DNA of 7,022 nt, taken from assembly GCA_937911885.1 (NCBI GenBank), contig CALDPW010000141.1, positions 1 through 7,022 on the forward strand, read 5' to 3'. Position 1 is the first letter of the stretch; every line of letters begins with the position of its first letter. The notes beneath the pieces were generated by a model. It did no database searches and was not told where the DNA came from. It was given only the letters and a program-made list of their open reading frames with translations. Below are positions 1 to 6,525 of this stretch, piece after piece. Source of the DNA: an uncultured Clostridia bacterium (GTDB lineage: Bacteria; Bacillota; Clostridia; Christensenellales; UBA1242). Both the position numbers and the translations under genes were made by a program.

Positions 1-18
1 ATTAAAATCTTTTTGCAT
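1..18 (-). CDS. secF: Putative start of SecF, only six codons inside the window
   Basis: An ATG at 18-16 opens a frame reading MQKDFN up to the window edge, 31 nt after the secD stop. SecF is the expected partner directly downstream of a separate secD, and Clostridia-type SecF often begins with a short charged stretch followed by Phe-Asn before its first helix. Against it, no Shine-Dalgarno sequence precedes this ATG, and six residues cannot establish homology. The true start could be elsewhere. Confidence 0.4.
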
Positions 19-23
19 AATTG

Positions 24-40
24 AGCTAAATTTTTTAGCT
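24..40. other. Small hairpin between secD and the putative secF
   Basis: AGCTAAA (24-30) and TTTAGCT (34-40) form a 7-bp inverted repeat around a 3-nt loop. On the minus strand it follows CCTCCT (46-41) and ends 5 nt before the putative secF ATG. There is no T-run after it in either direction that would make it a convincing terminator. Confidence 0.45.
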
Positions 41-49
41 AGGAGGCAA

Positions 50-1360
50 TTAGTTTTCTTGTTCGATTTTTTCATTGTTTGCTACCTCCCCTTTTTTTAA
101 TCCATATTTTTTGTATTTTGTGCTATTAAATGGCAATGCCCAATTTAGTAAACCACGAGTTACTACCAATGTTGTAAACATTGAAACAACAATTGAAATT
201 AACAATGTATAAGCAAAACTACGGATTGCACCTGTTCCTAACCAAGCAAGAACCAAAGAAGCAATAATGGTTGTAATGTTGCTATCTAAAATTGTTATTG
301 TTGCTCTTTTAAATCCTGCCTTAAAACTAGCTGGGATTTTTTTGCCAGACTTAAATTCGTCTTTAATGCGTTCGTAAATAACGATGTTGCCATCAACTGC
401 CATACCAAGACCAAGAATAATACCTGCAATACCTGGAAGTGTTAGTTGAATAAATGGTAAAACTGACAATAAAAACATTAAAATAACTGTATAGATTATT
501 AATGAAAAGTTAGCTAGTAATCCTAAATTTTTGTAAATTAAATACATGATTACAAAAATTAAAACCAAACCAACTAATCCTGCAATAATGCTAAGTAGTA
601 AGGCATTTTCACCAAGAGTTGCTGTTATAACATTTTTTTCTGATAATTCAAGATCAACGCTATATGTTCCACTTAAAATTCTGGTAGCATAGGCTTCAGC
701 TTCTTTTTGATTTGCCATGTTTCCTGAAATAAATGTAACACCATCAGCAATAACCGATTGAACTGTTGGAGAACTAAATAACTCTCCTCCAATGTAGATA
801 TATAGTGGAGATTGATTGGTTGCAAGTTCGCTAGTTAAAGTGTGGAATTTTGTTGCACCATCTTTTGTGAAAGTTAATTTAACACCATGTTGGTTGTTTT
901 GAGAATCGAATTGATATTCTGCACTTGCAATATCTTTACCAGTTAACACAGCTTCTGCTGTATCAGATTCTTCCTTTTTAAATTCAAGTTTTGCAGGTTC
1001 GCCAATAATGCTTAAAACCTCTTCTGGGTCATCAACATCAGGAACTTCGATACGAATTTGGTTTTCACCTTGTTTTACTATTGTTGATTCTGGGTAATCT
1101 GCTTGAATTAGGTTTGTTAATCTGTTAATGGTTGCTTCAATTTGACTATCTAGCGAGCCTTCACTCTCAGCTGATTTTTCACAATTGTAAACTGCCATTA
1201 CACCGCCCTTTAAATCAAGACCAAGCTGAATTCCACCAGCAAAACCTTTAAATGTGTAGGTTGTAAATGGAATATCAAAACTAAAAATAGTTAAAATAAG
1301 TCCAATTATTGTAGCAATAGAAACAAGTATAAAATTACGAATAGCACGCTTTTTTAACAT
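50..1360 (-). CDS. secD: Protein translocase subunit SecD
   Basis: SecD, with SecF, uses the proton gradient to pull exported proteins through SecYEG from the outer face of the membrane. The 436 residues fit the shorter Clostridia-type SecD. TM1 (about 10-27) is followed by the external P1 domain with the family blocks QLGLDLKGG (45-53), IRIEVPD (102-108) and GGELFSSPTVQSVI (191-204). TM2 covers about 254-276, TM3 283-303 and TM4 308-326. GMAVDGNIVIYERIKDE (319-335) contains Asp323, equivalent to the Asp needed for proton movement in Thermus SecDF. GFKRATITILDSNITT (349-364) leads into TM5; TM6 is about 382-402. The start is supported by AAGGAG 7 nt upstream and by a strong promoter. The stop at 50-52 shows the gene is not fused to secF. 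A short charged tail (about 413-436) ends the protein. Confidence 0.98.
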   Translation of the reverse strand: MLKKRAIRNFILVSIATIIGLILTIFSFDIPFTTYTFKGFAGGIQLGLDLKGGVMAVYNCEKSAESEGSLDSQIEATINRLTNLIQADYPESTIVKQGENQIRIEVPDVDDPEEVLSIIGEPAKLEFKKEESDTAEAVLTGKDIASAEYQFDSQNNQHGVKLTFTKDGATKFHTLTSELATNQSPLYIYIGGELFSSPTVQSVIADGVTFISGNMANQKEAEAYATRILSGTYSVDLELSEKNVITATLGENALLLSIIAGLVGLVLIFVIMYLIYKNLGLLANFSLIIYTVILMFLLSVLPFIQLTLPGIAGIILGLGMAVDGNIVIYERIKDEFKSGKKIPASFKAGFKRATITILDSNITTIIASLVLAWLGTGAIRSFAYTLLISIVVSMFTTLVVTRGLLNWALPFNSTKYKKYGLKKGEVANNEKIEQEN

Positions 1361-1389
1361 TTACATACTCCTTAAAAGTCACTAAATGT

Positions 1390-1418
1390 ATTATATATAA
1401 TAATAATTGGCAAGTCAA
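1390..1418 (-). promoter_or_regulatory. Near-consensus sigma-A promoter for secD
   Basis: On the minus strand TTGACT (1418-1413; five of six consensus bases) is followed by exactly 17 nt and a perfect TATAAT (1395-1390). Transcription would start near 1383, giving a leader of about 23 nt with AAGGAG just upstream of the secD ATG. This is the best promoter in the window and fits the terminator found just upstream at 1471-1502. Confidence 0.85.
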
Positions 1419-1429
1419 ACATTATGTTT
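1417..1429. promoter_or_regulatory. 13-bp perfect palindrome touching the secD -35 box
   Basis: AAACAT-T-ATGTTT is a perfect inverted repeat around one central base. It overlaps the upstream two bases of the secD -35 hexamer, a place where a dimeric regulator could repress or activate. No known operator consensus was recognised, and A/T-rich palindromes arise by chance, so this remains a candidate. Confidence 0.3.
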
Positions 1430-1470
1430 AAATTGTTTCCATTATTTGGCTATTTTATAAGCAAAGTTAC

Positions 1471-1502
1471 AAAAAAATAAAAAGAGCAATCAATGCTCTT
1501 TT
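1471..1502 (-). terminator. Intrinsic terminator after the DUF3792 gene
   Basis: Directly after the DUF3792 stop, the minus strand reads AAAAGAGCA-TTGAT-TGCTCTTTT: a 9-bp stem (core GAGCA 1498-1494 with 1488-1484) and a 5-nt loop. It runs into TTTTTATTTTTTT (1483-1471). This is a clear Rho-independent signal that separates the DUF3792 gene from secD. Confidence 0.85.
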
Positions 1503-1504
1503 AT

Positions 1505-1909
1505 CTAATTTGTTTTAATTTTTTTATTTACCAAAAATATGCCACATATTGAACCAATAATTGCAGCAAACATTATATCACTAAACAAGGTTGCACTTAT
1601 TGATAATGTTTTACTAAGCAAACTAAAAATTGCAAAGGATAAAATTGTGTATGTAATACCAATAAATAATCCGGTAATTAAGCCATTTTTATGATTATTT
1701 TTTAATGAAAAATAACACCCTAAAAATATGCTAATTATTTTTAATATTTGATTAATTGGCATTATTATTTTATCGGGTAAATTAAAAAATTTAATAATTA
1801 ATGCAAAGCATAAAATAAACACAAGTGAAAACGAAACGGCAATGCTTGCACCTTTTAAAATATTAATAAACAAATTAGAAGATAATTTTACTTTTTTAAC
1901 CTTTTCCAT
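1505..1909 (-). CDS. TIGR04086/DUF3792 family four-helix membrane protein (YrzE-like)
   Basis: This is a small integral membrane protein of unknown biochemical role. The 134 residues contain four hydrophobic segments, at about 14-42, 52-70, 77-98 and 104-127, with short Lys-rich ends. The family pattern is visible: a first helix starting LKGASIAVSF, then KIISIFLGCYFSLKNNHKNG (57-76) and GLITGLFIGITYTILSF (76-92), like the Gly/Lys-rich turn and Gly-rich third helix of YrzE-type proteins. No catalytic residue or binding motif is apparent. Position between yajC and secD is shared with Firmicutes relatives (yrzE lies after the yajC homologue yrbF in Bacillus), which hints at a link to the Sec translocon or membrane biogenesis; that is inference. 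Start supported by AAAGGAA 7-8 nt upstream. The gene lies between two intrinsic terminators and so probably forms its own transcript. Assigned by pattern, without a search. Confidence 0.75.
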   Translation of the reverse strand: MEKVKKVKLSSNLFINILKGASIAVSFSLVFILCFALIIKFFNLPDKIIMPINQILKIISIFLGCYFSLKNNHKNGLITGLFIGITYTILSFAIFSLLSKTLSISATLFSDIMFAAIIGSICGIFLVNKKIKTN

Positions 1910-1928
1910 AATATGTTCCTTTAATGTT

Positions 1929-1958
1929 TTTATATTAATATGATTAATTAAAAAACAA
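1929..1958 (-). promoter_or_regulatory. Weak candidate promoter for the DUF3792 gene
   Basis: A promoter is expected here because a strong terminator lies upstream. The best fit I see is TTGTTT (1958-1953), 18 nt, TATAAA (1934-1929). Its start point near 1922 would leave only about 12 nt of leader and would begin at the edge of the ribosome binding site TTCCTTT/AAAGGAA (1922-1916). That is tight, so a different start in the AT-rich stretch up to 2026 is equally possible. Confidence 0.25.
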
Positions 1959-1968
1959 TATGATTAAT
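1937..1968. repeat. Two perfect 12-bp direct repeats, 20-nt period
   Basis: AATATGATTAAT occurs at 1937-1948 and again at 1957-1968, so equivalent bases are 20 nt apart, about two helical turns. The copies overlap the candidate promoter of the DUF3792 gene. The arrangement would suit tandem binding of a regulator to one DNA face, but the region is nearly all A/T and chance or a small duplication is possible. Confidence 0.5.
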
Positions 1969-2026
1969 ATAATCTTATATTTTACACATATTATGCAAAT
2001 ATTTATTTATTGGCTTTATTTGGAAT

Positions 2027-2054
2027 AAAAAAAGCACTAATGTTAGTGCTTTTA
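2027..2054 (-). terminator. Intrinsic terminator after yajC
   Basis: Seven bases past the yajC stop, the minus strand reads AAAAGCACTA-ACAT-TAGTGCTTTT. The GC-containing core stem is 6 bp (2049-2044 with 2039-2034), lengthened by A:T pairs to about 10 bp with a 4-nt loop, and followed by a run of seven T (2033-2027). The A-run on the other side means it could also act on plus-strand transcripts, but no plus-strand gene is seen. Confidence 0.85.
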
Positions 2055-2060
2055 AAAATC

Positions 2061-2594
2061 TTATTCAGCTTTTTTTGTTGATTTTTTTGTGGTTGTTTTT
2101 TTAGCAGGTTTTTCTTCAACAGGTTCGCTAACTTCAACAACTTCTGCTGGTTGTTCTTCAGCTGCAACTTCTTGTTTACTTTCAAGTTCTGCTAATTTTT
2201 TTTCTAAATCTTCAAATTGTTTATCTGCTTCTGCTTGTTTTGCTTCTGTAACATCATTGCCTTCTTCATCTAAAACAACAACTTTTTTATCGTCAAGAGC
2301 ATAAACAGCATTAATATGGATTTCTTGATAAGAATACTTACCTTCTGCTCCTGTTTCAACTAGTAAAATTTTACCATCGGTTGTTTCGGTAATAGATACT
2401 ACTTTTCCATATAAACCAAAATAAGTTTTAATTAAAGCTCCTGGAACAATTTGAGTTTCAAGATCGTGACGAGCGGTTTCTTCTTTTTTACGGCGATTAA
2501 ATGAAATTAGCATTAAAACAACCAATGCAACAACTAATACAATTAATAAACCATATTGAGCAAACCAATTTGTGTTATTTAATAAACTTAACAT
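2061..2594 (-). CDS. yajC: Sec translocon accessory protein YajC with long charged C-terminal tail
   Basis: YajC is a small single-pass membrane protein that associates with the SecDF part of the protein translocon. Residues 13-31 form one hydrophobic helix, followed by the basic stop SFNRRKKEE and the family block ETQIVPGALIKTYFGLYGKVVSITE (about 46-70). A typical YajC is around 85-110 residues; this one has 177. The extra part comprises a charged, probably helical or coiled-coil stretch (about 116-142), an acidic Glu/Val/Pro/Ala-rich linker (143-163) and a Lys/Thr-rich basic end (KKTTTKKSTKK, 165-175). The tail should lie in the cytoplasm if the usual topology holds. AGGGAG 7 nt upstream supports the start. 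secD lies downstream, beyond a DUF3792 gene and two terminators. Family membership rests on the first 100 residues; what the tail does is unknown. Confidence 0.9.
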   Translation of the reverse strand: MLSLLNNTNWFAQYGLLIVLVVALVVLMLISFNRRKKEETARHDLETQIVPGALIKTYFGLYGKVVSITETTDGKILLVETGAEGKYSYQEIHINAVYALDDKKVVVLDEEGNDVTEAKQAEADKQFEDLEKKLAELESKQEVAAEEQPAEVVEVSEPVEEKPAKKTTTKKSTKKAE

Positions 2595-2623
2595 AATATT
2601 TCTCCCTAAAATTAATTCGATTT

Positions 2624-2653
2624 ATTTTAACATAATATATTTTGTTATAGCAA
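2624..2653 (-). promoter_or_regulatory. Candidate extended -10 sigma-A promoter for yajC
   Basis: On the minus strand, TTGCTA (2653-2648) is followed after 18 nt by TAAAAT (2629-2624). TGT precedes the -10 box, giving the extended form TGn-TAAAAT. The predicted start near 2617 would leave a leader of about 22 nt carrying AGGGAG (2607-2602), well placed for the yajC ATG. It lies in the 100-nt gap after tgt, where no convincing terminator was seen, so yajC could be served both by read-through and by this promoter. AT-rich DNA yields such matches by chance; not proven. Confidence 0.45.
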
Positions 2654-2694
2654 TAAATTTATCCAAGTTTTGGTAAAAGTTATTGTTTTTTATG

Positions 2695-3816
2695 TTATAT
2701 TTTGTAGTTTTTTAAATATTCTTCTTTAAATGTTAAAAATCTATCTTCTCTAATAGCTTGTTTAATTTCTTCCATTAAGTTGGTTAAAAAATGAATATTG
2801 TGAATGCTTAGTAAACGAGCTCCAAGAATTTCACCAGCATTAATTAAATGGCGAATATATGCTCTGGTATAGTGTTTACATGCATAACATGTGCAATCAC
2901 TTTCAATTGGAGTAAAATCCTCTTTATATTGACCATTTCTAACAACTAACTTACCTGTTTTTGTAAATGCAGTTCCATTTCGAGCAATGCGAGTTGGTAA
3001 AACACAATCGAACATATCAATTCCTCTGGCAACACCTTCTAAAATGCAATCAGGGCTACCAACACCCATTAAATAATGAGGAACTTCTTGTGGCAAGTGT
3101 GGTTTTAATTCATCTAACATTTCATACATTAATTCTTTTGGTTCGCCAACAGATAATCCACCAATTGCTAGACCATGTTTAACATATGGCATTGTTCTTT
3201 TTAAACTTTCTAGACGTAAATCTTTAAAAAAGTTGCCTTGAACAATTGGAAATAATGCTTGTTTTGGATTTTGGTGCGCTTTATAACAGCGATCAAGCCA
3301 ACTAATGGTTCTGTTCATTGCTTTTTCGCTGGTTTTATAATCGGCACCATATGTTGTGCACTCATCAAATGCCATAATAATATCGGCACCTAATGCATTT
3401 TGAATTTCCATATCTTTTTCGGGTGTAATATAGTGTTTAGCGCCGTTTAAATGTGATCTAAATTCCACACCATCGTTGCTAATTTTTCGTAGATCCGATA
3501 AAGAAAACACTTGAAAACCACCACTATCAGTTAAAATTGGTCGATCCCAATTCATAAATTTGTGCAAGCCACCAGCTTTTTGAACAATTTCGTGTCCAGG
3601 GCGTAAATATAAGTGATAGGTGTTACTTAAAATAATTTGTGAATTGTTTTCTTTAAGTTCTTCTGGACTTAAACTTTTTACTGTGGCCTGTGTGCCAACA
3701 GGCATAAAAACTGGGGTTTCAATAATGCCGTGTGGTGTATGAAATTTGCCAATTCTTGCCCCACTTTGAGCACACACTTTTGTTGTTTCGTAACTAAAAA
3801 ATTCGTTATTTTCCAT
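2695..3816 (-). CDS. tgt: tRNA-guanine transglycosylase (queuine/preQ1-inserting), bacterial type
   Basis: Tgt exchanges guanine 34 in the anticodon of GUN tRNAs for the queuosine precursor preQ1 (bacterial-type reaction). The 373 residues match bacterial Tgt, a TIM barrel with a zinc site. TDSGGFQVFSL (96-106) holds the general acid/base Asp97. AFDEC (149-153) and GLAIGGLSVGE (215-225) line the base pocket in homologues. FDCVLPTRIARNG (269-281) holds the nucleophile Asp270. Zinc ligands are Cys308, Cys310, Cys313 and His339 (CTCYAC and SIHN). The start is supported by AAAGGA about 8 nt upstream, overlapping the queA stop region; the gap to queA is 12 nt. It is the last gene of the tight cluster; 100 nt separate it from yajC. 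The sequence cannot show whether the cell makes preQ1 itself or salvages a precursor. Confidence 0.98.
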   Translation of the reverse strand: MENNEFFSYETTKVCAQSGARIGKFHTPHGIIETPVFMPVGTQATVKSLSPEELKENNSQIILSNTYHLYLRPGHEIVQKAGGLHKFMNWDRPILTDSGGFQVFSLSDLRKISNDGVEFRSHLNGAKHYITPEKDMEIQNALGADIIMAFDECTTYGADYKTSEKAMNRTISWLDRCYKAHQNPKQALFPIVQGNFFKDLRLESLKRTMPYVKHGLAIGGLSVGEPKELMYEMLDELKPHLPQEVPHYLMGVGSPDCILEGVARGIDMFDCVLPTRIARNGTAFTKTGKLVVRNGQYKEDFTPIESDCTCYACKHYTRAYIRHLINAGEILGARLLSIHNIHFLTNLMEEIKQAIREDRFLTFKEEYLKNYKI

Positions 3817-3828
3817 TGGTTTTATCCT

Positions 3829-4863
3829 TTAAATTAATAATGTTGCATCGCCAAAACTAAAAAAGCGATATTTTTGTTCAACTGCTGTGTTGTATAAATT
3901 TAGTGTTTCATCAATTCCAATAAATGCACACACTAGCATTATTAAGGTGCTTTCTGGTAGGTGGAAATTTGTTATAACTCCATCTACAATTTTAAATGTG
4001 TAACCTGGATAGATAAAAATATTGGTGTCGTCATTACAAGCTTCAATTTTGCCATTAAATTTTGCAGCAGCACTTTCAAGTGTTCTAATTGACGTTGTGC
4101 CAATAGCAATAACCCTGCGGCCTTCTTTTTTAGCCAAATTAATAATGTCGGCAGTTTGTTGTGTAATTTCGTAATGTTCAACATGCATTTTGTGATTTAA
4201 AATGTTATCTTCGCTAACTGGTCTAAATGTTCCTAATCCAACATGAAGCAAAACTTCGGTTATAATAACACCTTTATCTCTTAATTTTTGCATTAGTTCA
4301 TCTGTAAAATGCAATCCTGCTGTTGGTGCTGCACTACTGCCATCAAACTTTGCGTAAACAGTGTTATAACGTTTTTTATCCTTATATTGATTTTTGATAT
4401 ATGGAGGTAGTGGCATAACTCCAATATTGTTTAAAATATCTTCAAATACGCCATCAAAAATAAATTTTATTTCAGCTTCACCAAAATCACAAACATTAAT
4501 AACTTCGCATTTTAAATCTTCCGAAAAATTAATGATTGTTCCAGGTTTTACTCGTTTTGATGGTTTGATTAAAACATTCCAATTTGTTAAGTTAATGCGT
4601 TTTAAAAGTAAAACTTCAATATGCGCACCGGTTTCGGCTTTAACACCATAAATTCTTGCTGGAATAACTTTTGTGTTATTAACTACCAAAACGTCTCCCT
4701 TTTTAAAATAATCAACAATATCTCTAAAAATTTTGTGTTCAATGTTTTTATTTTGTTTGGAATATACCAAAAGACGAGCCGAATCTCTAGGTTCGGCTGG
4801 TGTTTGTGCTATTAGTTCTTCTGGTAAATTATAAAAATAAGTGTTTTTGTTAAAAATATCCAT
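3829..4863 (-). CDS. queA: S-adenosylmethionine:tRNA ribosyltransferase-isomerase QueA
   Basis: QueA transfers and rearranges the ribosyl group of S-adenosylmethionine onto 7-aminomethyl-7-deazaguanine at tRNA position 34, giving epoxyqueuosine; this is the penultimate step to queuosine. The 344 residues match the family. Signature blocks in order are LPEELIAQTPAEPRDSARLL (13-32), GDVLVVNNTKVIPARIYG (56-73), GSSAAPTAGLHFT (175-187), HVGLGTFRPV (207-216), TTSIRTLES (256-264), TNFHLPESTLIMLV (298-311) and YRFFSFGDATLLI (332-344). The start ATG at 4863 shares its A with the ruvB stop, so it is probably read by ribosomes terminating on ruvB; no strong separate ribosome binding site was noted. tgt follows after 12 nt, and its product makes the QueA substrate. 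The final reduction to queuosine (QueG or QueH) is not encoded in this window. Confidence 0.98.
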   Translation of the reverse strand: MDIFNKNTYFYNLPEELIAQTPAEPRDSARLLVYSKQNKNIEHKIFRDIVDYFKKGDVLVVNNTKVIPARIYGVKAETGAHIEVLLLKRINLTNWNVLIKPSKRVKPGTIINFSEDLKCEVINVCDFGEAEIKFIFDGVFEDILNNIGVMPLPPYIKNQYKDKKRYNTVYAKFDGSSAAPTAGLHFTDELMQKLRDKGVIITEVLLHVGLGTFRPVSEDNILNHKMHVEHYEITQQTADIINLAKKEGRRVIAIGTTSIRTLESAAAKFNGKIEACNDDTNIFIYPGYTFKIVDGVITNFHLPESTLIMLVCAFIGIDETLNLYNTAVEQKYRFFSFGDATLLI

Positions 4864-5912
4864 TAGTTTTCTTCCTTTGGAACATACATATCAATATATT
4901 TTTGACGTGATTCGCTAATTGGTTTATTTAAATGTTTGTATGCATTTGGTAGTGCAACACGTCCACGTGGTGTGCGTGCAATAAAACCAAGTTGCAATAA
5001 GTATGGCTCATAAACATCCTCAATTGTGTTAGATTCCTCACCAGTAGCTGCGCTTAAAGTGTCAAGGCCAACTGGTCCACCATGAAATTTGTCAATAATG
5101 GTTTCTAATACTTTTCTATCAACAAAATCTAAACCAAGTTCGTCAACTTCAAGCATATCTAATGCTTCTTTACAAAGATTTAAAGTAATTGTTCCATCTC
5201 CTGCTACTTGTGCATAATCACGAACACGTTTTAAAAAGCGATTTGCAATACGAGGTGTGCCTCTACTGCGAAGTGCAAGTTCGCGGCATGCTTCATTATC
5301 CATTTCAATATCTAAGATTTTTGCTGAACGGCTAATAATTTTGCTAAGTTCTTCGGTGCTATACATTTCCAAACGGCAAACAACACCAAATCTATCACGT
5401 AGTGGGCCTGTAAGCATTCCCGCTTTTGTTGTTGCACCAATTAAAGTAAATGGTTGAAGTTTTAAGCGCATTGTTCTTGCACTTGGTCCTTTGCCCAAAA
5501 TAAAGTCTAAGGCATAATCTTCCATTGCTGGATATAAAACTTCTTCAACTGCTCTACTTAATCTGTGAATTTCATCAATAAACAAAACATCGTTTTTATT
5601 AAGGTTTGTTAAAATACTAGCCAAATCGGCAACTTTTTCAATAGCTGGACCACTTGTTATTTTTAAACTTGAACCAAGTTCGTTTGCAATAATATGGCTA
5701 AGTGTGGTTTTACCTAATCCTGGAGGTCCATAAAGCAAAACGTGATCTAGTGCTTCACCACGTTTTTTTGCTGCTTGAATATAAATGTTTAAGCTCTTTT
5801 TAATTTTATCTTGACCAACATATTCATCCATTGATGTAGGACGCAGTGTGTTTTCAACATCCTCATCATCTAAATTTTTTGTGCTGGTAATAATTCTTTC
5901 ATCTTCTTCCAT
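4863..5912 (-). CDS. ruvB: Holliday junction branch migration ATPase RuvB
   Basis: RuvB is the hexameric AAA+ ATPase that pumps DNA through the RuvA-bound junction. The 349 residues match the family. After an acidic N-terminal segment comes the conserved LRPTSMDEYVGQ (23-34). Walker A is GPPGLGKTT (62-70, Lys68) and Walker B is LFIDEIHRL (110-118, Asp113/Glu114). Sensor 1 lies around LIGATTKAG (157-165), the arginine-finger region is GPLRDRFG (169-176), and sensor 2 is RGTPRIANR (218-226). The C-terminal winged helix covers about 260-345, with GGPVGLDTLSAA (278-289) and ARTPRGR (312-318), the DNA-contacting end in homologues. The start is supported by AGGTG 4-5 nt upstream. The stop TAA shares one base with the queA ATG (TAATG), indicating translational coupling. 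No key motif is missing. Confidence 0.99.
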   Translation of the reverse strand: MEEDERIITSTKNLDDEDVENTLRPTSMDEYVGQDKIKKSLNIYIQAAKKRGEALDHVLLYGPPGLGKTTLSHIIANELGSSLKITSGPAIEKVADLASILTNLNKNDVLFIDEIHRLSRAVEEVLYPAMEDYALDFILGKGPSARTMRLKLQPFTLIGATTKAGMLTGPLRDRFGVVCRLEMYSTEELSKIISRSAKILDIEMDNEACRELALRSRGTPRIANRFLKRVRDYAQVAGDGTITLNLCKEALDMLEVDELGLDFVDRKVLETIIDKFHGGPVGLDTLSAATGEESNTIEDVYEPYLLQLGFIARTPRGRVALPNAYKHLNKPISESRQKYIDMYVPKEEN

Positions 5913-5919
5913 TATGCAC

Positions 5920-6513
5920 CTAACCTAAATTTTTTAATGATTTTGCAATAATTGTTTCGGTTGTGTCGGATGGAGTTGCCACTTGTTTAACAATTTTTAA
6001 TGCATCATAGCGACTTAATCCCATGTTAACAAGAAGTTCAATTGCTTCATCACAAGCTGTTGAACTGATGTTATTGTTTTCAAACTCTAAGTTTGCAAAA
6101 CTTCCTGATAAATCACCAAGCTTTCCTTTAAGTTCTAACACAATACGTTCGGCAGTTTTTTTGCCAATTCCTTTTGCTTGAGAAATCGTTTTAACATCGC
6201 CACTAACAATGCAGTTAACTAAATCATTTGGTTTAATGCAACTAAGTATTTGAATAGCCATTTTAGACCCGATTCCAGATACTTGAATTAATTCCAAAAA
6301 CAAATTTTTTTCTTCCTTAGTTAAAAAACCAAACAATAAAAAAGCATCTTCACGAACATGTAAGTAAGTGTAAAGTTTTGTTTGTTCTCCAATGTTTTCA
6401 AGCAATCCTAAAGTGTTTGCTGAAACAAAAATTTCATATCCAATGCCGTTGTTGCAAACAACAACACTATTTTCTGATTTATCTTCAATTGTTCCACTAA
6501 TAAATGAATACAT
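5920..6513 (-). CDS. ruvA: Holliday junction branch migration protein RuvA
   Basis: RuvA binds four-way DNA junctions as a tetramer and loads the RuvB motor. The 197 residues match the usual length of about 190-205. Residues 1-62 form the OB-fold domain. REDAFLLFGF (54-63) contains the acidic pin residues Glu55 and Asp56, which in the family help separate strands at the junction. Two helix-hairpin-helix motifs follow: VSGIGSKMA (78-86) and AKGIGKKTAERIVLELKGKL (113-132). A variable linker (about 134-150) leads to the C-terminal three-helix domain (about 151-197), which contacts RuvB in known homologues. The start ATG is preceded by AAGGAAG with about 6 nt spacing, which supports this start. 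It sits 12 nt after ruvC and 7 nt before ruvB, giving the common ruvCAB order. The stop is TAG. All domains are intact. Confidence 0.98.
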   Translation of the reverse strand: MYSFISGTIEDKSENSVVVCNNGIGYEIFVSANTLGLLENIGEQTKLYTYLHVREDAFLLFGFLTKEEKNLFLELIQVSGIGSKMAIQILSCIKPNDLVNCIVSGDVKTISQAKGIGKKTAERIVLELKGKLGDLSGSFANLEFENNNISSTACDEAIELLVNMGLSRYDALKIVKQVATPSDTTETIIAKSLKNLG

Positions 6514-6525
6514 TTTAAACTTCCT

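Noticed and set aside
41..46. AGGAGG on the plus strand as a ribosome binding site
   Set aside because: It is followed on the plus strand only by a short frame from a TTG that soon ends; no real plus-strand gene starts there.
2003..2185. Minus-strand Lys/Gln/Leu-rich frame overlapping the end of yajC
   Set aside because: Out-of-frame reading of the same repetitive tail, running through the terminator hairpin; no family resemblance.
2089..2304. Plus-strand open frame rich in Ser and Thr opposite the yajC tail
   Set aside because: It is the antisense image of the repetitive Glu/Lys/Ala codons of the YajC tail, has low complexity and no ribosome binding site of its own.
2658..2677. Hairpin after tgt (TTTA/CCAA pairing with TTGG/TAAA, one bulge)
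   Set aside because: The stem is short, mostly A:T, bulged, and not followed by a T-run, so it is not a convincing terminator.
4394..4815. Plus-strand open frames inside queA
   Set aside because: They lie opposite a well conserved gene, resemble no family and lack translation signals.
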